Positions 10,931-24,122 of a stretch of DNA of 64,000 nt are shown piece after piece (within the stretch, counting starts at the first letter, position 1; every line of letters begins with the position of its first letter). Origin of the DNA: Parapristionchus giblindavisi. Lineage: Eukaryota > Nematoda > Chromadorea > Rhabditida > Diplogasteridae. A program made the translations under genes and the position numbers. The notes beneath the pieces are model-generated. The model saw nothing but the letters and a program-made list of their open reading frames with translations, was not told the DNA's origin and searched no databases. The stretch lies in contig CALSFV010000313.1 in the NCBI GenBank assembly GCA_943737045.1, forward strand, positions 186,001-250,000. Direction: 5' to 3'.

Positions 10931-12124
10931 ATATGAGGCCGTTTGCGTAAGAATCGACTAAAAGAAATAAAATTTGGCACAGTAAAAAAATCAAATTTTG
11001 GAGGTCGAGGTTCTCAGGGGTGCTTATGACGATGGTCACGTTCATTTTGCACCTAGAGACACCGTTAAGGCCAGACGACGTCGCGTTGAAATCGCGTTTT
11101 TCGCCATTTCTCGTGATCCAATAGTGCTAAAAATTGCAAAATATACTCTCAGAGGCAGAATTTGATGGCGATCACGCCTGTCTAATTCATTTTTCATGAT
11201 GGGGCGAGAGAGCAAAGAGGCAGGTGAGACGATCAGGATGGGAATGAATAGGAGTGGACGGGATGCCCTTCCTTTCAACCTTCTCTGCTCTCTCACAATT
11301 TCATACTCTCTAGCCTCTTTCCTACTCTTCAACGGCAAAATGACTACACTAAAAGTTGATTATCTCGAATGACTCGGGCGCAAATTGGCTCAAATTTTTT
11401 CTATGGAATCCTGATGCCATTCCGGTCCGATCTATGTATCTCGCAAAACGGACTTCTTTCATCGACTAAATTTCCAATTTTGAAAATTTCTGAAATTTTT
11501 TCATGAAAAATGAATTAGACAGGCGTGATCGCCATCAAATTCTGCCCCTGAGGGTATATTTTGCAATTCTTAGCACCATCGGGTCACGAGAAATGACTAA
11601 AAACGCGATTTCAACGCGACGTCGTCTGGCCTCAACGGTGGCTCTAGGTGCAAAATGAACGTGACCATCGTCATGAGCACCCTTGAAAACCCCGATCCCC
11701 AAAATTTGATTTTTTTACTGTGCCGGCACTTAGTCGAGTCTTATGGCTCGTTAAAAAATAGTGGAAAACCGAAATGAGCGACTTTCCACCCGTTAAAAAA
11801 GTACCCGGGAAGCCGAAAATGGAAACACGAAATTTGAATTCGCGCGCGCAAAGAGGTGCGGGAATTCAAATTCCGACTTCTCGTCATCGATTTTTTAGTA
11901 ATTAAAATGGAAATTCAACTTCCTGCTCGCTAAAAAATGCAATCCGCGGAAATTCTCTGTCGGAAAGTCGGAATTTGAATTCTCGCGCCTCTTTGCGCGC
12001 GCGCGAATTCAAATTTCGTGTTTCCATTTTCGACTTTCCGGGTACTTTTTTAACGGGTGGAAAGTCGCCGATTTCGGTTTTTCACTATTTTTTAACGAGC
12101 CATAACGCAAACGGCCTCATATAT
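10931..12124. mobile_element. 1.2-kb fold-back with ATATGAGGCCGTTTGCG ends
   Basis: The outer ends ATATGAGGCCGTTTGCG (10,931) and their inverse (about 12,105-12,124) enclose two internal palindromes. One is about 10,985-11,715, with arms bearing CGACGTCGCGTTGAAATC. The other is about 11,740-12,110, with arms bearing TTTGAATTCGCGCGCGCAAA. No protein-coding frame that is not a mirror of the repeat. Confidence 0.8.
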
Positions 12125-12224
12125 CTGCGTAAGCCGCTATGAATATGGTCACCGATATTATCACTAAGTGGTACTCGTTAAGTGGTACAACGATAAGCGG
12201 GTCGAGTGGGGACGAGAACGGCAA

Positions 12225-12305
12225 TAGATTTTGCAAGGGATGAGGATCGAACCATCACCCTTTTGATTGTCAGTGAAATGCTTTCACCACTCGACCAGCT
12301 TAACG
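12225..12305 (-). other. tRNA-like sequence, Leu/Ser-type A box
   Basis: On the minus strand, CTGGTCGAGTGGTGAAAGC resembles a class II tRNA D-arm, and GGTTCGATCCTCATCCC resembles a T-arm. No consistent anticodon stem or variable arm can be drawn, so it is probably a degenerate tRNA gene or tRNA-derived repeat. Confidence 0.4.
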
Positions 12306-12459
12306 AATGGAATGCATGCGAATAAGAGCGGCTATGAACTATCATTGTGCGCAACACATTGATGTTGGACCGGCGCATTGCGAGCAGAAGTCAGCGAAAA
12401 TTGGCATACATTGCGCAAAATTTGCAACAAGAAAATGATTAGAACTTTTCGTCCATTTC

Positions 12460-14083
12460 ATTCTTTCATCTTTCATTTCGACTCTTCGGTCGCTCCTAAT
12501 ATTTCTTTCAGCATGGTTTGAAATTGTCGTATATCCAAATTACTTTGTCCTAAATATTATTTTACTGATTCGTCATCTATTGATTTTCGTTCTTATTGCT
12601 TTTATATCACTCAAGACTAATATCTCATGTTCTGCATTTCAGGATGTTTGTTTTACTGATTAGCCAGCCGAGCTCGCACTTTTTAGTAACTACATGTGTA
12701 AACCAAACGTACCCCGACCCTTACAGTGACCATGCATATTGGTCTATCGTTCCTCGCCTGTTACAATAACCGTGGAAAACACTGTAACATTCATGGGCAT
12801 TGGCAAGTAGATATGCAAATACTGCATCATCATGTAGGATACGTCGAACGATATCCACGGATGTTGTAAGGTGTGGGGTACGGTAGGTCGATATCATGGA
12901 TTACTATAGCTTGCGATGTACTGTAGGTAAATTTTCAATCGCCCCTGTCTTGATATCCTGGTCATGTTAACCTCGACTTGGACCTGGTTAGAACACTTGG
13001 TCACGGTACGACTTGTAACCGAGTACGGTGCTGTAGCGTGCTAGAGCGGTAGATAAAACCTCGCTGTTGCTGGAAGGTGCGTGATTCGATAGGCTAAAGG
13101 CAGCTGGCATCCAAAAAAATCGATTCGAAATTGTTAAAATAGTTGATCTCATGTTGATAACCTCAAAGAACTATTCAGAAATATGTATTTGAAAGTTTGA
13201 AAAGACGCTCTGGTAAGAAGTTGGATTACTGTAGCCTGCTCCACACCACGGACGAGGTTTCCGAACTACAGTATGCTAACTCTGTCGAAAAGCTTAAAAA
13301 TGCCCACTATTGAGTTTTATTCTTCATAATTCTCCACTGCGGATAGAATTATCATCAAAATATTCAATTTCAAGTCGTATCCAAAGAGTTGGTTTGGCAA
13401 TTAGGAAAAGGCTCCCGCAATCTGGAGCAGACTGTAGTTTTTTAACTGCGCCGCTCTCCTTACCAGAGAATTCTTATGATATAAGATGTATATATTTCGA
13501 AACGGAATTTCAAGCTCTTTTATACGAGATCAACTTGTTTTTTTGTTTCCCGGTCCCTTTAATATCTGCGGTTACTGTAACGATTGTGGCTCAGTTGGTC
13601 GGTGTCCTGTTTTTCTGTTAATGAATTAATGTTAACTGAATCGTAATCAATACGGTAGATCGATATCCGTGGTTACTGTAAGGTGCGGGGTACGGTTGGT
13701 CAATATATGCGGCTGCAATGTCGTTTATGGTGTGATAGGCCGGTATCCTGGATTAATATTGCGTGTGATGTACTGTAGGCCATTTTCGCTCACTCCTGTT
13801 AAATTAAACTAACCATGACTGGGACGCGAGTTGGACTTGGTTAGTCATATGGTCAGAACACGACTTTGTTACAGTAACCGTGAAAATCATGCTTACTTTG
13901 TTGAGATGCAGAACATGAGATGTTAGTCTTGAGGGATATAAAAAAGCAGAAAAATAAGAACGAAAACCTATAGATGACGGATTTGTAAAATAATATTTAG
14001 GATAAAGTACTTTGGATAAACATCAATTTCTTATAATGCTGAAAGAAATATTAGAAAAAAGAGTCGAAATGAAAGATGACATG
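12460..14083. repeat. 1.6-kb fold-back with TACGGTAG-rich interior
   Basis: Sequence at 12,460-12,655 (with TTTCATTTCGACTCTT, ATTTCTTTCAGCAT, and AAGACTAATATCTCATG) recurs inverted at 13,905-14,083. The 1.2-kb interior has scattered GTACGGTAGGTCGATAT-type words near 12,720-12,960 and 13,650-13,780, also arranged as diverged repeats. No credible exon chain seen. Confidence 0.7.
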
Positions 14084-14335
14084 ACTTGGTTGACTAGTTG
14101 TCGATTTTCTTCTGCATAAATGTGGGCCTCCTCGAACCACGCGGCCGGCTTGGAGGCGAAGTAGGAGGTCACGTCACGATTCGACCTCGGCTCGATTCTT
14201 GAAGTGCTTCTCCACCAGGGCTCGATGCATATCACCGATGAGCCAAATAGGAGGGGCAAGGTCCGGGATATACAGTACCGTGCAAAAGTATGCCAAAAAG
14301 TACATTTGTCAATGTAACTATGCTTATATGCGACC

Positions 14336-14830
14336 AATCAGCGTAGTTTTTGTTTTGTTTTGTGCTTCTTTGATTTTTACATTGATTATGGCCTTGTTCC
14401 TTTCGTTGTTGTGTTTCTGTTACTATCTTTTCATTTTTTTTCCAAATCATTGTTTTCCACCCATTTCCACCTCACAAACGTTGTCTGTTGTTATCTCGTT
14501 TACAGTATCTCCATTGTTGGTCCCGTCTGGCAAGGAGAAAACATGTGTTATCTCTGTTAGAACAAAAATTAAGATAATAAAAGTTTATAAGAGAGTGAGC
14601 GATAACATGGCATACTACGTAAGGCAATCAATATACAATGTACAAGGTCTCGAGAGGAAAGATTCAGAGGGTACTGTAAGTGTGAGCTGATCGAAATACA
14701 TAAATACCAGTGATGCCAGATAGGTGAGCTTGAATTAAATAAGTACTCTGTAGAGGATACGGTGGTGCTTGGGATGGTGTCATGGTGTACGGTAGGCATA
14801 CTGTACCCGTCGACGTTATGTTATCGAGTT
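14336..14830 (+). other. 3' flank of a lost MYBBP1A-like copy (copy 0)
   Basis: This stretch matches the sequence just after the stop codons of copies 1-4 (for example 27,505-27,980 and 57,180-57,640). It includes GGCAAGGAGAAAACATG and GATAATAAAAG. The coding part of copy 0 is absent to the left, where unrelated sequence begins. It shows the array once extended further left. Confidence 0.8.
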
Positions 14831-14849
14831 ATTGATTGATTAACAGCGA

Positions 14850-15100
14850 TCAGGAGGCTCGGAAAAGACGGAAAGACGGTGCGCCTTGTGCAGAAGAACG
14901 ATCCAGTGGCCGTATGCAAGAACAATGGAAAACCGTTTTCCGGGGAAATGTGACGTCATTAGCGTAGGCGGAGGATTTTTGGAAAACGCCTCCGCCTACG
15001 CTAATGACGTCTCATTTTCCCGGAAAACGGTTCTTGCATACGGCCACAGAAGATGATGTTGAAGACGAAAAACTGAAATGGAAGGGAGGGTTACGGTAAC
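14850..15100 (+). other. conserved downstream segment, possible short exon, split by a MITE
   Basis: One frame reads LGKDGKTVRLVQKNDP, then EDDVEDEKLKWK after removing the MITE at 14,907-15,046. The matching frame is present near 47,095-47,185 (copy 3) and 57,652-57,740 (copy 4) and partly deleted in copy 1 near 28,000. Substitutions are few, but no start or clean splice chain is found. It may be an exon of another gene or merely conserved by recent duplication. Confidence 0.3.
14904..15049. mobile_element. 140-bp TIR MITE (TGGCCGTATGC ends) with CAG target duplication
   Basis: The element is 14,907-15,046, flanked by CAG at 14,904-14,906 and 15,047-15,049. Terminal TGGCCGTATGCAAGAAC is perfectly inverted, and an inner stem contains CCTCCGCCTACGCTAATGAC. 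The uninterrupted sequence GATCCAGAAGATGAT is present in copy 4 near 57,700, which confirms the insertion. Same family as 7662-7791. Confidence 0.93.
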
Positions 15101-15475
15101 TAATCGATAACTAGTAGGGTGTGACTAAGCTCTATGCGGGCACAGGTTTTTGTGGTCTTGTTCTACCCATATCGCTTATTAATGAAGTGAGAGAGGGAAA
15201 ATGAAAGAGACTGAGAAAGAAGGGGAAAGTAATGTTGCAGTATTGTGCAGATGATAATAAAAAGATACAAAAGTTACTTATTTTAATGAATTCTTTATTT
15301 CCACATTAATCAGCAAAATCGGAAAAGCCGGAGACAAAAAATAAACGGGATGAATTAGATTTTTTTCAAATAATATAGCCGTTGCTCGATCCATATTTTT
15401 GGGCCAAGTGGAGAACTTGGTGATGGGTTATAATGTGTAATTCATCGGTGCTCGATATATCATTTCTATTTTATT

Positions 15476-18400
15476 AATTTTCAATCTTCCCCTAACTTCC
15501 CCTATCTTCCCCTATCTTCCCCTATTAAAATCAATATATCATTTCTATTTTATTAATTTTCAACCTTCCCCTAACTTCCCCTATCTTCCCCTATTAAAAT
15601 CAATATATCATTTCTATTTTATTAATTTTCAACCTTCCCCTAACTTCCCCTATCATCCCCTATCTTCCCCTATCTAATAGGGGAAGTTAGGGGAAGGTTT
15701 AAATTAATAAAATAGAAATGACATATTGATTTTAATAGGGGAAGATAGGGGAAGATAGTGGATGATAGGGGAAGATAGGGGAAGAAAAGGGATGATAGAG
15801 GAAGATAGGGGAAGATAGGGGAGGATAGGGGAAGATAGGGGATGATAGAGGATGATAGAGGAGGATAGGGGAAGTTAGGGGAAGGTTTATATTAACAAAA
15901 TAAAAATGATATATTGATTTTAATAGGGGAAGAAAAGGGATGATAGGGGAAGATAGGGGAGGATAGGGGATGATAGAGGAGGATAGTGGAAGATAGGGGA
16001 AGATAGGGGATGATAGGGGAAGTTAGGGGAAGTTTGAAAATTAATAAAATAGAAATGATATATTGATTTTTAATAGGGGAAGTTAGGGGAAGGTTGAAAA
16101 TTAATAAAATAGAAATGGTATATTGATTTTTAATAGGGGAAGATAGGGGATGATAGGGGATGGTAGGGGAAGTTTGAAAATTAATAAAATAGAAATGATA
16201 TATTGATTTCAATAGGGGAAGATAGGGGATGATAGGGGAAGATAGGGGATGATAGAGGATGATAGAGGAGGATAGGGGAAGTTAGGGGAAGGTTTAAATT
16301 AATAAAATAGAAATGATATATTGATTTTTAATAGGGGAAGATAGGGGGTGATAGGGGAAGATAGGGGATGATAGGGGGGAAGTTAGGGGAAGGTTTATAT
16401 TAACAAAATAAAAATGATATATTGATTTTAATAGGGGAAGAAAAGGGATGATAGGGGAAGATAGGGGAGGATAGGGGATGATAGAGGAGGATAGTGGAAG
16501 ATAGGGGAAGATAGGGGATGATAGGGGAAGTTAGGGGAAGGTTGAAAATTAATAAAATAGAAATGATATATTGATTTTTAATAGGGGAAGTTAGGGGAAG
16601 GTTGAAAATTAATAAAATAGAAATGGTATATTGATTTTTAATAGGGGAAGATAGGGGATGATAGGGGATGGTAGGGGAAGTTTGAAAATTAATAAAATAG
16701 AAATGATATATTGATTTCAATAGGGGAAGATAGGGGATGATAGGGGAAGATAGGGGATGATAGAGGATGATAGAGGAGGATAGGGGAAGTTAGGGGAAGG
16801 TTTAAATTAATAAAATAGAAATGATATATTGATTTTTAATAGGGGAAGATAGGGGGTGATAGGGGAAGATAGGGGATGATAGGGGGGAAGTTAGGGGAAG
16901 GTTTATATTAACAAAATAAAAATGATATATTGATTTTAATAGGGGAAGAAAAGGGATGATAGGGGAAGATAGGGGAGGATAGGGGATGATAGAGGAGGAT
17001 AGTGGAAGATAGGGGAAGATAGGGGATGATAGGGGAAGTTAGGGGAAGTTTGAAAATTAATAAAATAGAAATGACATATTGATTTTTAATAGGGGAAGTT
17101 AGGGGAAGGTTGAAAATTAATAAAATAGAAATGGTATATTGATTTTTAATAGGGGAAGATAGGGGATGATAGGGGATGGTAGGGGAAGTTTGAAAATTAA
17201 TAAAATAGAAATGATATATTGATTTCAATAGGGGAAGATAGGGGATGATAGGGGAAGTTAGGGGAAGGTTGAAAATTAATAAAATAGAAATGATATATTG
17301 ATTTTTAATAGGGGAAGTTAGGGGAAGTTAGGGGAAGGTTGAAAATTAATAAAATAGAAATGGTATATTGATTTTTAATAGGGGAAGATAGGGGATGATA
17401 GGGGATGGTAGGGGAAGTTTGAAAATTAATAAAATAGAAATGATATATTGATTTCAATAGGGGAAGATAGGGGATGATAGGGGAAGATAGGGGATGATAG
17501 AGGATGATAGAGGAGGATAGGGGAAGTTAGGGGAAGGTTTAAATTAATAAAATAGAAATGATATATTGATTTTTAATAGGGGAAGATAGGGGGTGATAGG
17601 GGAAGATAGGGGATGATAGGGGGGAAGTTAGGGGAAGGTTTATATTAACAAAATAAAAATGATATATTGATTTTAATAGGGGAAGAAAAGGGATGATAGG
17701 GGAAGATAGGGGAGGATAGGGGATGATAGAGGAGGATAGTGGAAGATAGGGGAAGATAGGGGATGATAGGGGAAGTTAGGGGAAGTTTGAAAATTAATAA
17801 AATAGAAATGATATATTGATTTTTAATAGGGGAAGTTAGGGGAAGGTTGAAAATTAATAAAATAGAAATGGTATATTGATTTTTAATAGGGGAAGATAGG
17901 GGATGATAGGGGATGGTAGGGGAAGTTTGAAAATTAATAAAATAGAAATGATATATTGATTTCAATAGGGGAAGATAGGGGATGATAGGGGAAGTTAGGG
18001 GAAGGTTGAAAATTAATAAAATAGAAATGATATATTGATTTTTAATAGGGGAAGTTAGGGGAAGGTTGAAAATTAATAAAATAGAAATGGTATATTGATT
18101 TTTAATAGGGGAAGATAGGGGATGATAGGGGATGGTAGGGGAAGTTTGAAAATTAATAAAATAGAAATGATATATTGATTTCAATAGGGGAAGATAGGGG
18201 ATGATAGGGGAAGATAGGGGATGATAGAGGATGATAGAGGAGGATAGGGGAAGTTAGGGGAAGGTTTAAATTAATAAAATAGAAATGATATATTGATTTT
18301 TAATAGGGGAAGATAGGGGGTGATAGGGGAAGATAGGGGATGATAGGGGGGAAGTTAGGGGAAGGTTTATATTAACAAAATAAAAATGATATATTGATTT

Positions 18401-18950
18401 TAATAGGGGAAGAAAAGGGATGATAGGGGAAGATAGGGGAGGATAGGGGATGATAGAGGAGGATAGTGGAAGATAGGGGAAGATAGGGGATGATAGGGGA
18501 AGTTAGGGGAAGTTTGAAAATTAATAAAATAGAAATGATATATTGATTTTTAATAGGGGAAGTTAGGGGAAGGTTGAAAATTAATAAAATAGAAATGGTA
18601 TATTGATTTTTAATAGGGGAAGATAGGGGATGATAGGGGATGGTAGGGGAAGTTTGAAAATTAATAAAATAGAAATGATATATTGATTTCAATAGGGGAA
18701 GATAGGGGATGGTAGGGGAAGTTAGGGGAAGGTTGAAAATTAATAAAATAGAAATGATATATTGATTTTTAATAGGGGAAGATAGGGGAAGAAAGAGGAT
18801 GATAGGGGAAGCTATCTTCCCCTATTAAAATCAATATATCATTTCTATTTTATTAATTTTCAACCTTCCCCTATCCTCCTCTATCATCCCCTATCTTCCC
18901 CTATCTTCCCCTATTAAAAATCAATATATCATTTCTATTTTATTAATTTT
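15476..18950. repeat. G-run satellite with higher-order structure
   Basis: Hundreds of GGGG runs lie 6-7 nt apart (units such as TAGGGGAAGA, TAGGGGATGA). They alternate with a spacer containing TTAATAAAATAGAAATGATA. Larger blocks repeat at 508-bp spacing (15,892, 16,400, 16,908) and then at 737 and 727 bp (17,645, 18,372). The G-rich strand is + from about 15,676 to 18,810, while both ends (15,476-15,675 and 18,811-18,950) have the C-rich orientation, so the array is bounded by inverted units. Minus-strand frames through it are repeat by-products. Flanks 15,111-15,475 and 18,950-19,440 hold nothing recognisable; together with the satellite they interrupt the flank of copy 0. Confidence 0.95.
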
Positions 18951-19444
18951 GAACCCATTGACTATAACACAAACATTATTTTGTTTGCGATTATAGCCGT
19001 AGATAAGTCGTTGTCGAGATATTAGATAATCCATTCGAGGATGATAATTCTAAACTTTTATAATATTTTTAAAGAATAATGAGCGAATACGGGGCTTACG
19101 CGTGTCCTTACTCATGTGTATTACTGATGTGTAAGAAAAGTGTAGTACATATAGAATAGTAAAGAGAGAGCACATAGACGAGTACGTGTACACGTATAAT
19201 GAATTGATCATCTGCGAAAACATAAGAGAATATAGTGTACAGTTTATGGAGTAGAATAAAAAGACCTACCGACCGCTCAAGATAGAAAAAAAGTATAAGA
19301 AATAGAAGGGATCTGCCGACCGCTCTTTAGAAAAAAATGCAGAGAGAAATGCAAAATAAAGTGAATCAAAAGGGCAAATTGTGACGGACCGAGACAAACA
19401 GACAGACGTGCCTTATCATATTATAGAATAAAGTAACTGTGATT

Positions 19445-19600
19445 ACTATGAGGATGGATAAAAGTGGCTTACTGCTGTTGGGAAGAAGACACGACTTGCC
19501 ATGTCGACATGGGAGTGACGAATACAGTAATCAAACTGAATAGATTGATCTTTGATCCTTAATCTTTATACCTTGAATGGTTGTTTCACAACTGCCAAAA
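19445..19600 (+). other. remainder of copy 0 downstream flank
   Basis: GATGGATAAAAGTGGCTTACTGC and the following 150 bp match 28,165-28,320, 47,260-47,400 and 57,830-57,970. It is the part of the tandem unit that follows the interrupted 14,336-15,110 segment. A GATCTTTGATC microsatellite is at the end. Confidence 0.7.
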
Positions 19601-19621
19601 TGGTCGGCTGCGTTTCTCCGC

Positions 19622-19705
19622 ATGTGCACTTGCACATCTTCATTCAACGATGGTTGGCTTCAGCGAAGGAGGATGGCGAGTTGAAGAATGGATGTGACAA
19701 ATGCG
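19622..19705 (+). pseudogene. degenerate 5' exon of MYBBP1A-like copy 1
   Basis: It matches the exon at 28,883-28,971 (HIFIQRW, AKEDGE, KNGCDK still readable). The first residues are altered and the donor AAGTACG has become AAATGCG, losing the GT. The preceding exon (counterpart of 28,621-28,713) is absent here. Confidence 0.7.
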
Positions 19706-21147
19706 AATTATATGTATTAATATTATTATTATTATTTTATTATGATATATTAAAAGTTACCCGACCATACTGTTGAAATGTACCACGTTTGCTCTTTTTT
19801 TATCATTTTTGGAGGTATTCCAATCGAATTTAAGCAGGTCCATTTGAATTAGCTCATTTCATATCTTTCATGATACATGAAAGTGGCAGGGTTCTTGGAC
19901 TTTATTTAAAGGTACCCCCCCCCCCTTTGAAACTCTTCGCTCTGGCAATGCTATCTCGCTCTCTTTATCTACGAGAGATAAGTGGTTTGTACGATATATT
20001 TACAAATTAATATTGATTAAATAAATATTCAAAATAGATATCGATTTAAATAAATATCGATTGAAGGGTTGTCAAATGGGCAAAGGCCAACGAGAAGGTG
20101 TCAACCGAACGACTCTTCCGCGTCTCCCAGCAAGCACTCGAGATTGCCGATACGGCCAAGGAGGTGATCTACAATCCTCGAGAATATCGATTTATCGATT
20201 GACTCTAGATATCGATTGCGTACTCGCCTGATCTACTAGCCCGCATAGCTAAGATGCGATCAGAGAAGAGAAATCCACTAACCAAGGTCCATCTTGCTGC
20301 TGTGAGTTCATATTTATTTATTTAATTAATTATATTTTAAAGTTGAAATTTCTCCCTATCATGTTGATTTCGTGTTTCAAGGATGGGACTTGTTTTGTAT
20401 TCATTTCACTAATCGTTTTTAGATCGTTAATCGGTGAATGTCAATCCTCTAGTCACTATTGAATCTAGTGAGATGAAAGAAGGGAATGATGAGTGGGTAG
20501 ATTCAATAATCTGCACTCCGCCTTGAATATTACCCGGTTCAATCGATCGATTAATCAATAATACTAGATTATTTAAATTTCTCCTTGACCAGTTGAATAA
20601 CCAGTTGAATTCGCGTCTCGAGAGTGTCACTAGTATGCAATTTGTATCTCTCTTGTGTTCTTATTTCATCTTTGTCTTATTAGGTGAACACAATAGCGGT
20701 CGCGATCTCTGACAAGATTGCCGCCCTCCCAGCTGCAACGACCGCACCCGCAGATCTATACGCACTCCTGATTACACTTGAAGCAGGTATGATAGTGGGG
20801 TTACTGTACAAGAGGGGGTACTGTAGCTTTTGTTGTTCTGGCTTGCCAGAAGTAAGACTTAATGGCAGTAAGTTACTGCTAAAATTAATAATATTGCTTG
20901 AGTGGTGACCTATGTAAAGTGATAGTTTTTGATTATAGTACCAATAATTGGAGTATAAAGCGTGTGTGTCTACCGAAGATGCAATTTCAAGGGAAACTAT
21001 GGTTTAATTTGAGATTGTCAGTCAGTCAAGTGTGCGACTCATTTTTCACTGATTAAGAATATGCAAATAATGAATTTGGAAGTAATAGATGGATAGATTG
21101 AGTAAGTGAGTGATTATTGGATTGTAGCTCACATGGACACACTGTCA

Positions 21148-21150
21148 TAG
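21148..21150 (+). other. nonsense codon in copy 1
   Basis: TCATAG replaces GCAAAG of copies 2, 3 and 4, giving Ser-stop in place of Ala-Lys. Skipping the 92-bp exon would shift the frame, so it is not a harmless bypass. Confidence 0.85.
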
Positions 21151-24122
21151 ACTGCTCGTCCAATGGAAAAGATATTGGAGAAGATGGATGAGGATCATGT
21201 ACGATTGTATGTCAATAAGGTACAGTAGATTTATTTATTTATCTATTTATGCTATTAAAAATGTGTTTTATGAGATACGATGATATGATCAAAGTTGTAT
21301 AGATTGGATACAATTAGGTCGCTGGCGTACGATATATACATAACTATAATTAATTAGAATCTTTAATTATCTTTAGAGAAATTAATATTAATAATATCAG
21401 TGTGTCTCCTCTCCATCATCACTTCGTCGTCTACTCGGAGTGTTCCCCTCATGGCCTCTATCCATTCGTAAGACTGCCCTCTCCGCCCTCCTCACTCTAT
21501 CCAAGGAGTCGGGATCGAAGAGCAATGACGTATTCATCACTCTCGCACAGTGCATCGACTCGCTATTCAGGATCAAGGTAGATCAAACAGTCATTCAATA
21601 TTTCATAGAATTAATGCGAACAGCCTTGTGAACAGAGTAGAAAACAACCTTGCTTTTGTTTTTTTCGTTTTGTATATATATATATAGCATCTCCACATCG
21701 AATTAAAGAATCTCATATCTTTCGTGATACATGAAAGTGACTTGTTTCTGGAACTATTTAATATCAACTCTCCTCTCTTTCCACCCACTAATGGGCATGG
21801 ACAGTTGGAGAGTTTGATTTGAGCGAAAAGTTTTGAACTAACTTTGAAATATTATTGATTTATAGATTATTGATTGAATTTCGTTTAAAGGTGAAAGCGG
21901 GCGAGCAAGCGAGTGCATCGATCACTGAGGAGAATGAAGATCTTCTGATGAAGTTGATGAAGAAGACGGAAGATGGAGGATGGAAGAATACAGAGAAGAC
22001 GATTAGAGGAGCTGCTAGTCAACATCTCAAGAAGTACTAATCTATTTTATTTATTTATTTCAATCTTATCATTCATCCCACAGTGTTCTCTAGACTTTGA
22101 AAGCCAAAACGACCGCTCAACATAGAAACTCTCTCAAATGCAATCGTCTTTCGCTGGGCTGGCTATGGAAACAAAATGGCTTGAACCAGAATACTGTGAT
22201 CCGCTGATACGATTACAGACCCCTCGTGCTACTGTACGTGTGTATCTCGTTGTGGCATGCTGTGACACCCGACAGTCAGGAGGCAGCCGACTATGGGGAG
22301 ACACTCACGGAGATTGTCGTCGTGGCTAAGAGTGCACCTTCAGAGGAGAACACTATGGTTGGTATTTGTCTAATTATTATTATATTTGTTTATTTGTTAT
22401 TATAATTAAATTATCGATATCATCCAATAAATATTGTGCATTGAGTGACAAGCAAAGACCTTCAAAATTCAAAATATCGATTCCTTTATATGCATAATAT
22501 GTGGATTCATTGACAGGTTCTGGTTGATCTTCTGATCTCCCTACTCAGTCAACCTCGTCGATTCCATCGTACCCTCGTGTGTCTAGTCTTCTCTGCCATC
22601 CTACCCACACTCGGAGCCAAGAGTACCGGACTCGTTGAACATCTACTCAAGGTATAATCTAATCGATATTGTCTATTTCGAATATCGATCGATATCTTTG
22701 AATATTTGAGATTGTGACATCATCGGATGCGGAACTATCAGGCGATAAGGGCGATGAAGAAGAAGAGGAGGATGAGGAGATGGAAGAAGGTGGAGATGGA
22801 GATGAAGGTACGGTATGCTGCTCAAGTCGGGATTTTTCACTATTTGTATCGTTATTATTGATTTTTATCAATTAATTTCATTCTTGAACATAAAATAGGG
22901 CATAGTAGGTGGGTTAAGTAGCTGTTGTGAAGGATATCCAATGGCAGATCTGTCTCCCGTTCTTCTCTTACTATTCTCTTACTACCTTGCCCTCTCCGTC
23001 TAGTGTACTATCTCTCTATCCCTTGCTCTCTTTGGTACCATGTAGTTTTTAAAATGCATAAAATCAAATAAATAAATAAAATGTTATTCAGAAAAAAACT
23101 GTTATTCAGATATGGCATCAGAGGGTGATGATGATGATGAAGAAGAAGAATCAGAGGAAGAAGAAGATGAAACCGATGTGGGAGAGGTACGGTAACTCGA
23201 GATGTTATGCTGAGGCCCTAATCGATAATTGATTTGATTTAATTGGGCGTCTATTGTATTGATTCCTTCGTACACAATTCCTAAATCATTTAAACACGTT
23301 GAATGTAGTCTTCGTCTTGATTATTCGTAAATTGAGAGAGAGAGGGAGTAGGAATCAACTGTGGGCATTCCACCCGGTGACATTGTGTTTCCGCCTATCT
23401 GTTTAGTCGTGTACACATTCTTTATTTGGTTACGTTTCCATTTCAAATCTAGTTTTATACGGACTCTAGAAAGACTAGACGTAGCGGCCGAAACACCATA
23501 GGGCACATTGTTAGTTAACTTATTTAATCAATAAATTTATATTTAAAGTGCATGCATACTTATTCTTGTACATCTATTAATAATATTAATTTAATTCGCA
23601 CAATCAGGTGGACACTCAATTGGTTGAACGGCTGCAGTCGGCGCTAGGCAAAGCAGCCGTCACGAGTGGAGATGAGGACGATGATGATGATGGACCCATC
23701 GAGGTATGATCTTTGATCTTTGATATACGATCTTTGATCCCCACTCATTGCAGACGGTGGACGACGAGGAGATGTTCAAGCTCGACGAGGGTCTCGTAGC
23801 CGCTTTTAAGGTATACTGTAGTGTATCGGTACTGTAGCTAATCAATCGATAGTCGACATCGATCCATTGCACTCGGTCCTATGGCCCACCAAAAGGAATA
23901 AAGAATTAATTTAATTTAATCGATATTCAGGCCATTGGTGGTCAGTCGGTTCGTGGTGCAGCCGCGTCCCGATTCGCGAAACCTCTCCGTATGAGAGTGT
24001 GCGATCTGCTACTCTTTGTCGTCTCATCCAAGGATACGTCCGATGAGGCGAAGATTGTGAGTGCACATTGATGCATTGGGTGAAACACGATTTCACTTGG
24101 TTGTTGTGTGAAGTTTAGAATG

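Noticed and set aside
15892..18692. Five minus-strand frames of 106-179 codons with identical sequence
   Set aside because: They are the C-rich strand of the G-run satellite, repeated at the block spacing.
22659..22871. Ser/Pro-rich minus-strand frames (also 34,882 and 42,866)
   Set aside because: They are the antisense of the Asp/Glu-rich linker exons of the MYBBP1A-like copies.
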